Below are positions 1-12,652 of a stretch of 64,000 bases of DNA, one piece after another. The stretch lies in NCBI RefSeq assembly GCF_002994745.2, contig NC_037090.1:124001-188000 (forward strand), written 5' to 3'. The notes under the pieces were generated by a model. It searched no databases. It had not been told where the DNA came from and saw nothing but the letters and a program-made list of their open reading frames with translations. This DNA comes from Rosa chinensis. Lineage: Eukaryota; Streptophyta; Magnoliopsida; Rosales; Rosaceae. The stretch's first letter is position 1. Every line of letters starts with the position of its first letter. Both the position numbers and the translations under genes were made by a program.

Positions 1-3000
1 TGTTCCAGCTTAGGAGTACTGCTAAGATCTTGAGCCATTAGCAAAGACGCCTTCTCATGCATCAAATTTGATATGATTAAAGGTTGATTTTTCTGAAGAG
101 CACGTTCTGTCAAATTTCCTAAATACTTTTGCTGCCGAAGCAAAGAAGAGAATTTCTCGCTCTCTGAATCTTGCTTACAACTGGGTGATTTGGTCTCCTC
201 ACATGTGATATCAGTTTCCATCCTGTCCACTTCTACTCCCTGCATTCAGAGAACAAGCAAGTATCTCAAATAGAAAGTTTAGAGTTCTTTATTCTGGTAT
301 TCATGAATACAGGTGCGTGTGTGTGTGTATGGATATATGCATAGATATATATATATAGATACATACACTATATGTCTAAGTAACATGGGGCATTCTATAA
401 GGAAACAGCTCAAAGGTTCCAATATACTTCTCCATGTGGCTTAATATAATAGAAACAGTCCTTAGACAACACAACACTAAGCAGGAAGGAAATTGAGGAA
501 TGTAATAACCTAATAAATTACAATGTTAACATACTGTACCAGAAAATGACTAAAAGAAGATGAGCGCATAAATGAAATTGAATATCTTTATAATATAACA
601 GGCGAATGCATTTAAAACCACTTTGAGCATTTCAATACTTGGGAGTCCTGAATATTGGAATCCTTTATTATGTAACAGAATTAAAAATCACCCATGAAAC
701 TGAAATGGAAGTGACTATGGACCACACCATCCTTTCTTCTTTTTTTCCCTTCTTTTCTGCAAAAGAAGAGAATGGGCAAAGTTTCACCGGTAGACGCATT
801 TGTAAACAAACATCAGGTTTCGGTACATACTTTACATGCCATGACATGACATGTCTGTGTACAAGCCTTGCGACTACTTTACATGCTACCCAGGTTTCGA
901 TGGACATCCAATGATCATTCAGAACATTATCAAACATTGAAAGCAACATCACAATTTCTCACCTCATTTTCTGAGAGATAGCCATCTGGTACGAAAAAAC
1001 CATCTTCACTTTCATCTTCATCATCAGCTTTTGAACATCCCTCTTCTAAACTTTCTCCTTCATCGTCTTTATCGCAATCAGAGAGGCTCTCACCAGGATC
1101 CTCCTGTGACAATGAGGCAGTTGTTATAGGCAACTCATTTCTTACCTGTTAACTACTTTGTACAAAAAAGCATCACAAATTACCTCTTCCCAGTCCTCAT
1201 CACTATCGATATCGTAATCCAAGTCTGGGTCCTTCCTAAGAGGGTGACACGGTCGAACAACATGACTGAAAAATAAGATTAAAAGAAAACTTCTGTGTCA
1301 TAATTAACCCACTGCAGTAGAGCCTTCTAGACTCACTGTTATAGGTTAGGCAACCAGGAAAAAAATTTCTACACTTCAATAATGTGATTTAAATGCACTG
1401 ATGCATCAAAAGGTAAAAATACAATGAAATTCTTCATGACACTTGACCTTGTTAAATTTTGTTCAGGAAAAAAATATGCCTTCATTTTTAAAAGGTATAA
1501 GAAATGCCTTAATTTAGAGGTAAGCTTTTCCTTTCTATGATGAATGCTACCAGAACACCTTAATTGAAGTTAAGTTGAGAAGAGAATTCAATTTGCAGAA
1601 CAATCATCTTGTAATACTTCTATAAATAACGTCTAGGGTCAAAATAACAAATAACACATTTAAACCAATCTAACACATTACTTTCTTGTTCCCCTTTTAC
1701 TATTGTACCAAAAAGTTCTATCAAAATCATACAATTATAAATTTAAAGGTATCCGATCACTTACGGTCAATACAAGCCTACAATAACTCATGTATAAAGA
1801 GATCATGTGCTGGCCTATGGGGTTTTAGCTATCAGATATGAGCAAACATTGGTATGTTTCCAACTTATTACTGGAAAGTTGTCAAATATATACTGCTGTG
1901 TGAAAATTCACACTGTGGTCAATGAAGATTGATCAAATAATGAATTCTAAATATGTACATATCAGACACATAATCTGTGCACAATGTCTCACTTTGTCTC
2001 ACTCCACTAAAATTTATGAAAGAGGAGCTCACCTTTTCTTGGACCATATACCATAAAATGCAGGTCTATGGCTCTTATCAAATTGTAACAACTGCTTTCT
2101 TGATTTGAATTTCTTGACCTCAGCAAGAATTTGACATGATCTCTCATCATTAACAGGTTCTCCCCATCTATCTACAAGTTTCTCCATGCTATCATCACCG
2201 TGAACTAGTTCTTTACTGGTTGTCAGCTTGAGTTCCTTAAATAGCTCACTCTTAGGCTTCCGACGTATTCCCCAACTTTGGTTTCTGTTTGAACGAATAG
2301 AATGACCTAAATGGCGCCAAGAAGACAAGTGCGACCTGCAAATTGTGGAAAGCCTGTCAGTATTCTCAGAGAAGACACATTATTAGTGGTTCTATAATTT
2401 CAACAAATGCTGCCAACCTGCGGATATCCTGGGCACTAAATTTGTCATTAGATGAAAGGGTGTGGTCCATTGACTGAGTAACTGCCTCAGACAAATTTTC
2501 ATCATTCTTACTTGATGAAATAGATACAGTTCTTTTAGTTGGTAATTGGTCATTCTGGCATGCAGGGCTGGGTTTGGTTCTTTTAAGAAAACGATCCATG
2601 ATTGAAGCTTGCTTTTTTATGGAAAGTTGATCTTTCAGTTTAGCTTCTTCCTTCTCCCGGCGCCGTTGTTCTTTTTCAGCATCTTCTTGCTGCTTCCTCC
2701 GTAGTTTCCTTATTTCAGATTCTTCTTTTTCCCGACGCTTTTCAACTTTTTCTGACTCCTCTAGCAGCCGCTTTTGCTCCTTCTCCTGAAATATCTCGAC
2801 AGTTCATAACAAGAGAACTAGGAAGCAGAAACCCGGCAATGATTATGTCAACAAATAACTTACATTTTGCAGCTCTTCTTTTTGACGCTCACGTTCCAAT
2901 CTTTGTTTCTCTTTCTCAGCCTCTCGTTTATCTCGCTCCATTTGTTTGATTTGCAGTTTCTCCTCTCTTTTTGCTTGCTTTTTTACCCTACAGTAAGCAA

Positions 3001-5412
3001 ACAAAAATGAGAAAACACATCGTAGAAAGAATCTATAAATTTAAAACAACAATAAGGATACTCGCCCATATACATACATGTCTGCACTATTTTTCAGTGA
3101 TAGGCGATTCATTAATGAGCGAATCTTTGCCTCACAGGAAGCTTTATCAATCATTTCCGATGCCTTCATCAGCTCCTGAATGTAGCTTTGATCACTCTCC
3201 GGCTTTTGTAATGCCATTATCATTGCTATAATAAACACAAACACCAGTAACCCACAATCAACCAATTGACCTTAATGAAGATGAAAGTGCAGGAATAAGA
3301 TGTGCAGAGCTGTTCAAGTGAAGCATGGAGTCACGGCCAGGACTAATTCAGAGTCAAATTAAAATGAATAAATAAAACTACATCAGTGCTGAGATCATGA
3401 ATACACATCATGATCAACAAAGACGAAACATGATCAACAAGTGTAAAAGCTTGATTGCTCTACTTCACATCAGTGTAATAAATAAAAAAGATCAAAGTAG
3501 ATGAAGACCAATCTCTATCAGTAGATCTGAAGTCTGCATCAACTCTTCTAACTCTAAGCTGTCATTCATTTATCGCAACTTTGGAAACACTTCAATCTTT
3601 TACCCAACCTAAGGACCATCTTAACTTACCATGTCAAGTCAATTCCCAATAAAATATAATAAAAAATCAAACACTTGACAAAGACACTCTGCAACTTGCA
3701 GCCCTGCTTCCTAGAGAAGCATTGTTAGATTTTCCAAATGTTGATCATAATATCAGATCAATGAACACCCACATTACAAGTTGCTTCCTGTCTTTCTACT
3801 TTCATCATTCTGCAGTACAATTTAAAAACTCTGGGGCCTCTCAAATCATTGCCAATTAATTTTGGGTGGACTGCTCTAACTTCTATATGGTATCACAACA
3901 CGCCATTCCCACGTTAGGCAAAAGCCGCACGTGCTACAATTACTTAATTTATTATCCGCATGATTCACACCACACATGAAAAGGCGGTATGTGTGTTGGT
4001 ATCATACAATGGCAATGTGAAGCCTAGCATTACCGTTTATGATGTCTTGGGCCTCTCCACCCAATCCCAATTGGTTTTGGGTTACATTCTCTAACTTCTC
4101 AGAATAGCTAAAGTACTGGTTGGGGAGCATACAGTTAATTAGGACAGACAAGCAAATCAACTGGATCAACTGTCAAAATTACCTTATGTATCCTACCATA
4201 GATTACAGAAAGTGAAACTCAGCTCATGCTAAAAAATAGTTGCTTATTTACAAGCTTTTGTTTTGCTCATCAGCGGCAATGTGATGTTTAAAAATAATAA
4301 TAATAATAATAATATTGATGGAATGAGCAGAAGATAACCAAAACCAGACATTTATTTGAGGAAGCATATTGTACCAGAAACAGCAGTAATCCTTTCATTG
4401 ATCTTTCTTCGACAGGTACGCCTAATATTCAAAACCCCACGCACGGAAGCTGGCATCAACTTTACATCCCTTGTCTACAATAGATAAGAACAACAATGAT
4501 GTAACAAGCCACGGAGAGGATAAAGACTGGGGCACAAAAGCTTGATTAACGACAAAAGAATAACATGCCCAATCAACGTAGAAGCAATATCTAATCGAAC
4601 AAAACAAACAAACAAAAAATAGACAACAGATGAAGAACAGAAACATAAACAAGAAATAGATTAACTTAGCCAGAAACAATTCAAACATTCAAGTAGCAAA
4701 AAGAAAGTCAGAGACAGATTGAGAGGATATTCCCTCTCAATACCAAATTAGATATATAGCCACAGTGAGATTATCAAAGATTTAGATAAGAGTAAAGAGT
4801 TCCATGAACACCTAAACCCTAAAGAAGCGCAAGCATAAGTAAATATCAAAAATTCATAACTCTATCACAACAAATTCAGCGAAATAAGACAAAACTGAAC
4901 AAATCCAGTAATCAATCCAATAAAATTCGGGGGCCAGAGCTCACCTCCCAACACCAGAGACAGGATTCAGATTCGTCCTCCAACACATCGGCATCGGCAT
5001 TAGGCACGCCGTACATTTCTCTCTGGCCAACCAAGAGCACAATCTTCTTCACGGTGGCCAACGTCACATCCCCGAAAGCATCATTTCCGTTCTTGAGCTT
5101 CTGGAAGACCTCGTCAACAAGCTTTGACAATGGCAGCGCACTCTCTTCCATCAAAGCCCCAATGACCGATTTCAAATCGTTACCACATTGCTTCAAATCT
5201 AAGCACCCTCTCTCACTCATCACTTCCCTGTAGTACCCAAACAACCCATCAAGCTCTTTGCGAAACAACCCAATCTTAGCCTCTTTCTCCTCAACCCCTA
5301 AATCTTCTGGGCCCTTGCTACCCCTCTTCCGCTTCTTGGTCTTCTTCACTAGATCTTGACCCTCTGTTTTCTGGCCACTTGGGCCATCGATTACGACCAC
5401 TTCGCACGTCAT
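1..5412 (-). CDS. FAS1: FAS1, chromatin assembly factor 1 large subunit (partial, 3' end outside window)
   Basis: Largest subunit of CAF-1, the nuclear chaperone that deposits H3-H4 onto newly replicated DNA with FAS2 and MSI1. Nine coding exons are visible on the minus strand: 5412-4945, 4474-4375, 3225-3078, 2987-2864, 2785-2418, 2335-2033, 1265-1184, 1103-963 and 239-1 (continuing). All introns are GT-AG and phases agree across every junction, giving about 657 residues. Recognisable in order: basic KKTKKRKRGS near the start, the ESCLWCWE block closing exon 1, VRGVLNIRRTCRKK in exon 2, a long Lys/Glu/Arg-rich KER-type coiled coil in exons 4-5, ASIMDRFLKR, WGIRRKPKSELF and LLQFDKSHRPAFYGIW, then the acidic run DEDWEE, SLEEGCSKADDEDESED and FVPDGYLSENE. 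Each has a clear Arabidopsis FAS1 counterpart. The start is the ATG at 5412 (MTCEVVVIDG); an in-frame ATG at 5448 would add 12 residues. The C-terminal part lies beyond position 1. Confidence 0.97.
3835..4105. repeat. Imperfect direct repeat in FAS1 intron 2
   Basis: Two related stretches of about 60 bp lie about 215 bp apart in the 1.15 kb second intron: GGGGCCTCTCAAATCATTGC at 3835 and TGGGCCTCTCCACCCAATCC near 4048, each followed by AATT-TTTTGGGT and by CTCTAACTTCT. They look like fragments of a dispersed repeat; I cannot name the family. The rest of the intron holds a short (AAT)n run near 4292-4313. Confidence 0.5.
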
Positions 5413-6882
5413 TTCCCAAACCCTAGAATTTGAAACAGTGCGATTCAATCAGCCCCAGATCAAAATTCACAAATTGAAAGCCGAAACAATCAGAGGATCT
5501 GACCCGGACGCAAGAACGACGCTGGTTAAGGGATCGAAGCTCAAAAACCCTAATCAGACAGAAAAACTTTTGGAATTCTTTTCTGAACGAAAAGAAAATA
5601 AAAGAAAAGAAGCGGGTGATTTGGTGGGTGGAGAGTGGAGAGACAGAGAGAGCGGCAAACAGATATAATTTTGGATCCAAAGACAAAATAACAAATAATT
5701 TCGATTTTTTTTTTCGCTTGAGAAAAAATAACATCTGACTCCTTTTAATTTTATAACCAAAATAAAACATCGGAAGCAAAATACCAATTCTTTTTATTAA
5801 ATTTCTTCCCGCCTTAGTTAATTATTCAGCCAAATTTTGCTTCGACTTTCGCGCGTTAAGTTGCGCGCCGGTACTGCTAGATGCGATTGTCAATGTTATG
5901 AGAGTCCCTAGGTGTTGGGCCTTTGACAGAAAAAAATTGTAGTATTTCAGTACCAGAAAAGCCCAACCTAATCAAGCCCAAATAGGCATTGATCACCGAG
6001 CTACTAGTGCCAGACCATCACAAATTCTTCTCTGTGTAACCGTGTTACCATGTTAGGTAAATTCTGCTAGGTTTGTGTTCTTAGTCCACGGTCACGGTCA
6101 CGGTCATACAACTTCTTGGTGGTGGTTCAAACTATCATAAGATTTGAACGAGCGCTGTTGGTTCACCTTTGATGATCATCACGATTTGCTATAAGGGCCA
6201 ACCGGGCACCACACTGATGTAAAGAGCCGATAGGGTAGTTTTGTTGACTTTTGGACCAGGGCGACCCAATTTGCCACTCAATACGTGATTTTTTTATTTA
6301 TTTTTTTGCTTGTTTAATTTTGTTTACTGCTATTTTTATCATCTCTATGTCCATGCTACATTTATTTGGATACAAACATTTTGTACATTCAACAATCGCT
6401 TGCTTAAGCGCACAAAGTATAACTTATTTTTTGTCTACGTAATTAGGATATACTTGTAAGGTTCCAAAAATTTCTATTTATTTTCAAAAATAGTTTTTGA
6501 CAATAAGATTTGACAAGGACGATAAAGGATGAAGAAATCAATTTCGGGAATTGGCTTGGTGTCAATACCAATTTGGGCCATTTAATTTTAATTGGGCCAA
6601 CGTAGTTTCATTCGGTGTAGAGAGTAAATTCTTGCATCAACTTAAATATCCGATGGATCAAGGTACTACGGTTGAGCTTAATAGATTAACGAATGTTACT
6701 CGTATCAAGATTTGTCGAATTTGATTATGCGTAGCCTGGACATCAGGTCACGGGATGCATGTCTCGGTTGGGCCCTACCATGGCTTGTGGGCCCCCTAAG
6801 AAGGTGTTACTTATGCTTGGTGAGATAGCAAATTAGTCATGCTAATGAGAGGTATCTACACCTTTCCATCTCTTACTTTCCT
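5413..6882. other. FAS1 5' flank and intergenic sequence
   Basis: The FAS1 5' leader and promoter occupy roughly the first 450 bp. Beyond that there is AT-rich intergenic DNA with a short tandem CACGGT run at 6088-6106. No coding signature on either strand. Confidence 0.5.
5806..5854 (-). promoter_or_regulatory. Possible E2F-type sites upstream of FAS1
   Basis: TTTCGCGC at 5847-5854 fits the E2F/DP consensus TTTSSCGC exactly, and TTCCCGCC at 5806-5813 is a near match. They lie about 395-440 bp upstream of the FAS1 start codon. FAS1 is a known E2F-regulated S-phase gene in Arabidopsis. That they act on FAS1 is inference. Confidence 0.45.
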
Positions 6883-7347
6883 CTAACTTTGAAATCCCTC
6901 AATAGTGAAAGCTTTGTGGCCAAAATGGCCAGTGGGCTTATTAAAAAGAAAACAAGGTAGACAAAAATCTTTATCTTCATTTGAAGAATATTCTAACCAT
7001 GAAGAAAATAGTGGAAACCACGGAGATTGAAAGCTACGGTTGTGCTTTCCTTTTGGTGGATATGATGAAAGTACAGGCTGGTATGGACCAAGTTTAATAT
7101 AAGTATGTCGGACTTCATCTTGCAGATTAGGATGATATTCCCAAATTTGCGGACGTTTTCCCGGATCATGCTCTATTGAATCAATCTGAATTTCATTGAT
7201 TTCAGTTCTTGGAAATTTAGCACGATTTTCAGCCTCTTGAGTCTCAACATCAGATTGTGGCAAGGTAGCATTAGATTCAGAGTTATCGGGCGTTTTTCTT
7301 TTAGTAAACCACTTATCAAGTGTCTTCTGTGTGGATGACTTTTTCAT
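6883..7347 (-). pseudogene. hAT-type transposase N-terminal fragment (TTF/ZMYM1-like zinc finger)
   Basis: A 154-residue open stretch starts MKKSSTQKTLDKWFTKRK and carries a domain typical of plant zinc-finger MYM-type-1-like proteins derived from hAT transposases: PGKRPQIWEYHPNLQDEVR, then the TTF-type finger with FCLPCFLF, then KPTGHFGHKAFTIEGFQS. The frame ends in TAG at 6885-6883, yet the similarity continues past it as RKVRDGK followed by another stop, so a Trp codon seems to have become a stop. The catalytic core and the hAT dimerisation region of a full protein (700 or more residues) are absent. I see no clear terminal repeats. A decayed transposon relic, not a host gene. Confidence 0.8.
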
Positions 7348-8548
7348 CTACAAATCAAAAAAAAAATTGCATATAAACAATGAGTATTCAAACAAAATCA
7401 ATCGAACAAAAGCATAAAAAATGGAAAAAGTATAATACAGCAAAAAAAAAGGGGTACCGCACCTTTCACAATTCTGTTTTTTTTTTTTTTTCAATGACTA
7501 CCTTTCACAATTTGGTTGTTGCAGATTAGAGAGAGGGGAAAAAAAAAAGGTTATCGAGTAGAAAGAGGGATTGCAAACCCCAACTTATAGAGATAGCTGT
7601 CAAAATCCTAATAGCAGGCTTGGGATTTGGAAGTTTCTATCACCTTTAACTTTGATTGCTAATTTGCTATTGTAATCTTAGGTTAAAGAAATGGAAGAAC
7701 TCAGACAAGGTTAGAGCATTGTTGGTCTCTCCCAGGTAAATGTATTGATTGGCCTTTTCTGGTAACTCATTATAGTGGCTAGAGTGATCTGACATGTTTG
7801 TTATGGCTTTGGTGATATTGAAGTTCCTTGTTATAGGATACAATTGGTTTAAGATCTTTTGCTGCTAAATCATGTTTGAGTTAACATATTATTTTCACTT
7901 TGCAAATAAATAGAAGAATGGAAGTAAGAACCTTTTTTTGTGGTTATTGTTTTGGAAGTAGGAACTATGCTATTCAATCTATTTATTTGAACAATTATGA
8001 GGACAAGTTTGATGATAGGTAGCAAGCATTTGACTAAAGAATATTGATAATGCTATGCCCTGTTGTTTTTCTTATTTGCAGATTACACAAATAAGTAGCA
8101 AGCTTTTGGCTATAGAATTTGGGTTGTAATATAAGACAATAGAGCACATTGCAGGAAGCAAATTAATATTGATTAATCTAGTCTTGTTGCAAGTGGCTTG
8201 AAGGTATGCTAATCGGTTTATTATCATTACTTTATCTTTTCTCTTTTAAAAAATGGGTCACTAGTTTTAGTTTTGCTGACTAGAGCTTACCAATCATACT
8301 TTTCAGGAAGAGTTGTTGACGATCGTGTAATAACTGCTCAGTCTGCAAAATTTTAGTGAATCTAAACAAAAATAAAGATCAAAGAGAAAGTGAACTTGAT
8401 ATGTGACCCCAATGGCCTTTCTTGACTTGAATTTTATTTTTTTGGCTTAAAAGGCCTTGATTCCTAGATTCCAGTGTAATTTGCTGCAAGTAGAAATAAT
8501 GAGCTTGATAATATGGCTCACAACCTTACATTGACTAAAGATCTATAA
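7348..8548. other. Intergenic, AT-rich, no gene seen
   Basis: Homopolymer-rich sequence (A-runs near 7351, 7442 and 7538; a T-run at 7477-7491). Nothing coding recognised on either strand. Confidence 0.5.
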
Positions 8549-8557
8549 TACAATTAA

Positions 8558-8721
8558 GGGGCGGTGACCACTTACCCAATTTCAGCTTCAAAATTGCCCA
8601 CTCCAGTAAGAGATTATTGTGCCCACTTACCCATTTAAAAATAAGAAGACTATTTTAGACAAACTTTCATTATAAAATTAAAAGCATGCCACTCTCTCTC
8701 TTCTCTTTCACGCTAACAACG

Positions 8722-8756
<35 letters not shown>

Positions 8757-9922
8757 GCTTCCCGAGCTTGTCGCCGGAGGCCTGCATACTCGCCATAGCT
8801 AGCAGTTATTCTTCCTCACCGTTCTCGACTTCCTGCTCTTCCAGACCGCCACCGCCGCCTCTTAGGCCTCCCTCGAACACGACTCAATCGAAATCTCATT
8901 CACATACTTCTTCACTCTCTGGCGGCCGAAGAACGGCTCCTGCTTGTCGTCGCTGGAGGAATCGGTGGCTTCGCCGTCAGTGACGGAAATCTATACAATC
9001 CTGGGTCGCACCGCCTCCGCTTCAGAATTAGAAACGAGCTTGGGGTGATTCCAGTGCTGCGAGTACTTTACGGCTGGATTCATGGGTAGATAGATAGACC
9101 AGGAAATAATCTTCAGATTCTAACGCAACTTATTTGCATTGAAAGCGAGGTGAGTGAGTCACATAGGCTCCCAGTGGGAGCGTGAAATAGCTAGAAATTG
9201 GAAAAAGGTGGGAGAGATTCTTTGGGAGAAGAGAATAAAGAAGAAGATAAAAAGGAAAGCACGTGTCTCCATGTGAAGGACTACAAGCTTATTTCAATCT
9301 CTCCTTCTCTACTAAAAGTGAGAAAGCCATAGAGTGAGACTCGTCACTCACTGAGAAAAAGGACATTTTACCTTTTTTATTATAATTTGGTTGGCAATAA
9401 TAAGATTATTGTGAGGCAATAATAATATTGCTGGGGGACAATAAAATGTTTATTAGGACAATAATAAGATTATTTATCTTGATAAACCTACTAAAACATT
9501 CAAAATTTAAAATATTTTCATTCTTCACTAAGTATTGATCCCCAATGAGCTTGTTATTGGGGGGCAATAATATGATTATTGGCGGGCAATAAATTCAGAC
9601 GCCAGAATCCGGTCACCAGTCCGGTAGCTGGATTCCTGATTCCTGTGACCGGTCACCGAATTCCGGTCATCGGTTGCCGGAGTCCCCGGCAGCCACTGGT
9701 CACGGAAGTCCGGCAAGATCTCCGATGACTTCTCTCACTAAGTGACAAATAAGGAGAGGGCAAAATTGTCTCAAAAATAAATAATAAATAATATATAAAA
9801 AATACTTAATTGGGTATTAGGGAAATAATCTCTTAAAGTGTTTGGGTAAGTGGGCAATCTCTTAGAGTGTTTGGGTAAATGGGCAATTTTTAAGCTAAAA
9901 TCGAGTAAATGATCATTTCCCC
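8558..9922. mobile_element. Non-autonomous Mutator-like element, copy A
   Basis: Terminal inverted repeats begin GGGGCGGTGACCACTTACCC on the left and, read from the right end inward, GGGGAAATGATCATTTACTC; both continue into related ACCCA and GCCCACTTACCCA motifs. Flanks TACAATTAA (8549-8557) and TATAATTAA (9923-9931) match at 8 of 9 bases, the TSD length of Mutator elements. Inside are a (CT)n run at 8723-8752, a GC-rich segment 8755-9100 that looks like captured genic sequence, a ladder of CAATAAT/GATTATTG motifs at 9391-9593, and a CCGG-rich block at 9600-9720. No transposase. Related copies lie at 33631, 39083 and about 46690. Confidence 0.7.
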
Positions 9923-9931
9923 TATAATTAA

Positions 9932-12219
9932 ATGATTCATGGAAAAAAAAAAATGGAAGTTTGACCCAACCGGACCGAATCGAACCTATCGGTTCGAGTT
10001 TTGGTTTTAGACTTTCAAAAATGGAAAACCAAACCGAACCGAATTGAAAGTTAGTTCGGTTTGATTTTCGGCTGTGGCTCAAAACCGAACCCACCCCTAG
10101 CCACCACCAACTCAATCAACAAACAACAGCGACTCAAAACCCAAACCCACCACCACCATGCACCGCATCTAGCCTCCTCACATGGCCACAAAGCCGCGAA
10201 AGCACTGCCCCTTAACTTTCATCAACTTCTAATCTGCCTCTTTTGTCACCACCATCTTGGATCAAAGCAGAAGGACTGGAAGATCGAAACCGAGAAGCCC
10301 CACTGCCGACCAGACATCAGAGTATGGCTTACGCGCCATGGTCGGAGATATCGAAGCTGTGGTTATTTGTTGCCTAACTACCAGTCGAAATTGGTCGACA
10401 CGATCACCATAAACGGATTTAGGGTTGCATGATCTATCAAAACCTCTTAGTCCCGATCTTCGATTATGACCAGAGCTGCCGCACATGCCGGGGCCATCAG
10501 CTTATTATTTTCATATGGTAAGCTGGATTTCGCCACTTTCTTCTTGGTTGAGACCTCTATTTTGATTTAGATTGAAAACTCTAACTTATTACTACTTAAT
10601 TTGGTATATGAGGTTTGTGAATATCTGCATTTGGGAGTTTTGGAAAAGAATGAAGCTACTATGTTAGTTTCGATTAGAATCAAATTATTAGGTAAGGGTT
10701 ATGACGAATTTTGTTTTGGATACAGAAATTGGTCAAGAGATATATGGATTGTTAATATTGTTGTGCTTTTTAGGTATTAAAATGAGTTTTGGTGGTGGAA
10801 TGCAGCCGTGGTGATTTAACTCCTAGTTTGGGTAAAGGAGAATTGATAAGGTTCTGGGTATATTGAACCTGTTTGGCTACGCCTGAAATCCGAAGTGACC
10901 CTGAGTATACCCATAGCACTCATCAGCGACCATTAGGTTCGAGATAAAAATGGACACATAATCATCAATCATACATGTATGAAATCATAACACACATATC
11001 TCCAATCAACGGTCATAAAGATCACCAGTTCATCTTCTCTCTCCTGGTGCCACAACAACAACATCGGCCACCAATCCATTCCCTTTCTTCTAGTGCCTCA
11101 TCTCTTACTATGGCTATCAACACATCCTCTTTCTTTTGATGCCACAAGTTGACTATGGCTACCAACACATCCCTTTTCTTTTGTGTATGTTACCCTAGTG
11201 TATACATACCTCCTTGTGAAAAGAATAAAATCATCTCATTATTCTCTCAAATACATTCTCATTCTCAAGTCTGGCACCTCTCATCACCTCTCACTTTTGT
11301 TCCTTGTGGACACAAGAGATGACTGGTGCTTCTATCAAAATGAAGTAGCTTCATGTCATGGGATGGAATTAAGCAAGGATCCTGGGAAGGGAATTTAATT
11401 AACTAATGTACGTGAAAAATGATCGATCAAGATGATAAAGTGGCTGTTGCTTTAGATATGTGCTTAATTGTGCGATGTACGTGAGCACCGACCACATATG
11501 GATGGACGGATGTCATTAGATAGGTTGGGCCGGCCGGAGACTTGTGGGGTCTTCTCGCCACTCCAAAAGTACAAAGTAAATACCTTCTATATTGGGGAGG
11601 TTCCAATACTTTTATTTATCTCCAGAAGAATAAAGAATTAAAGGAAAAGTGCGAGCATGTAGGTAATGGGTGACAAGGTAGGGATATATACATCTGTGCT
11701 TTAATTTGTTCTTCTTTCTTTCATTTTTGTTGGCTGCGCATCCCTAGCTCTAGAGCTATTGGTTAGCTTTCATTCATCCATCAATTCTTTTCGCCGTCTC
11801 AATTGGTAGAAAGTTAGAAGGAAATGGAAAGTTCTTTTTCATCCCCAGGCCTTGACCTCTCCACCAGTTACTCTTCCTCAATTCAGATTTGTTCTCGATG
11901 ACGTCTTCTCATAGTAAACAATGATAGCTATATCACCCATAATGAACTTTCACATTTAGGGCTTTTGTTGGTTATTAATTTGCAAGGCGGTATTGTTATA
12001 TATACTGGTCGGTCTTCTCCATGATGTCCTCTCATAGCAAACAACGATAGCTAAATCATATATACTGGTCGGTCTTCTTAATAAAAATATTTTTCAGAAT
12101 TATCATATTTATCTTTTTTATTTAATTTATTCTCAATTTTTTTTTAATCTTTTAGAATTATTTCAGTTAACATGTCTAGTTTTGGTTAACAAAATTTATT
12201 CTCATAATAATAGTGTGTG

Positions 12220-12246
<27 letters not shown>
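9932..12246. other. Intergenic with degenerate repeats
   Basis: 9957-10100 is AACCGAAC/GGTTCG-rich and ends CCCACCCCTAG, like one end of a worn hAT element. 10100-10500 is GC-rich but shows no convincing gene. Near 11085-11180 an imperfect repeat of about 55 bp contains ACTATGGCTA(T/C)CAACACATCC. At 12001-12085 the phrase TATATACTGGTCGGTCTTCT occurs twice, 60 bp apart. No gene assigned. Confidence 0.45.
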
Positions 12247-12251
<5 letters not shown>

Positions 12252-12628
12252 AAGCGAGAATCAAGAGATGACGTCCTTAAACTCTTAAAGTAATAATATT
12301 TTTATTTTTAAGATGTATTTTAATAATCACAACTACTCATTCTCTAGTTACCTACACACATAAATTCTACAAAAAATTATCCAAATCAGAAAATATTTAA
12401 CCATTTGATTAGCACAATGTTCGTTTTAATTTTATCTAATGAACTACATTTGTTTACACAATTTTGAGTGACCAAATGATTATAGATTTGGTTGATTTTT
12501 TGTAGACAATTCTTGCATAGAAATTTTGAAAGATTGTAAAAATTATTGAATTAGGTCATATACTAGTATAAATTGTAAAAATCCTCAAATTCTTAAAGTA
12601 AGGATGTCCTCTCTTGATCCTCTTTATA
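12247..12628. repeat. MITE-like inverted-repeat element
   Basis: The left end reads AAAGCGAGAATCAAGAGATG followed by ACGTCCTTAAAC; the right end read on the minus strand is AAAGAGGATCAAGAGAGGAC followed by ATCCTTAC. These form imperfect terminal inverted repeats of about 35 bp around a 380 bp AT-rich body, bordered on both sides by TATA-rich sequence. No coding capacity. Confidence 0.6.
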
Positions 12629-12652
12629 CACACACACACACACACACACACA

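Noticed and set aside
8768..8983. Ser/Pro-rich open frame as a gene
   Set aside because: Inside Mutator-like copy A; at best captured exon sequence without start or splice support.
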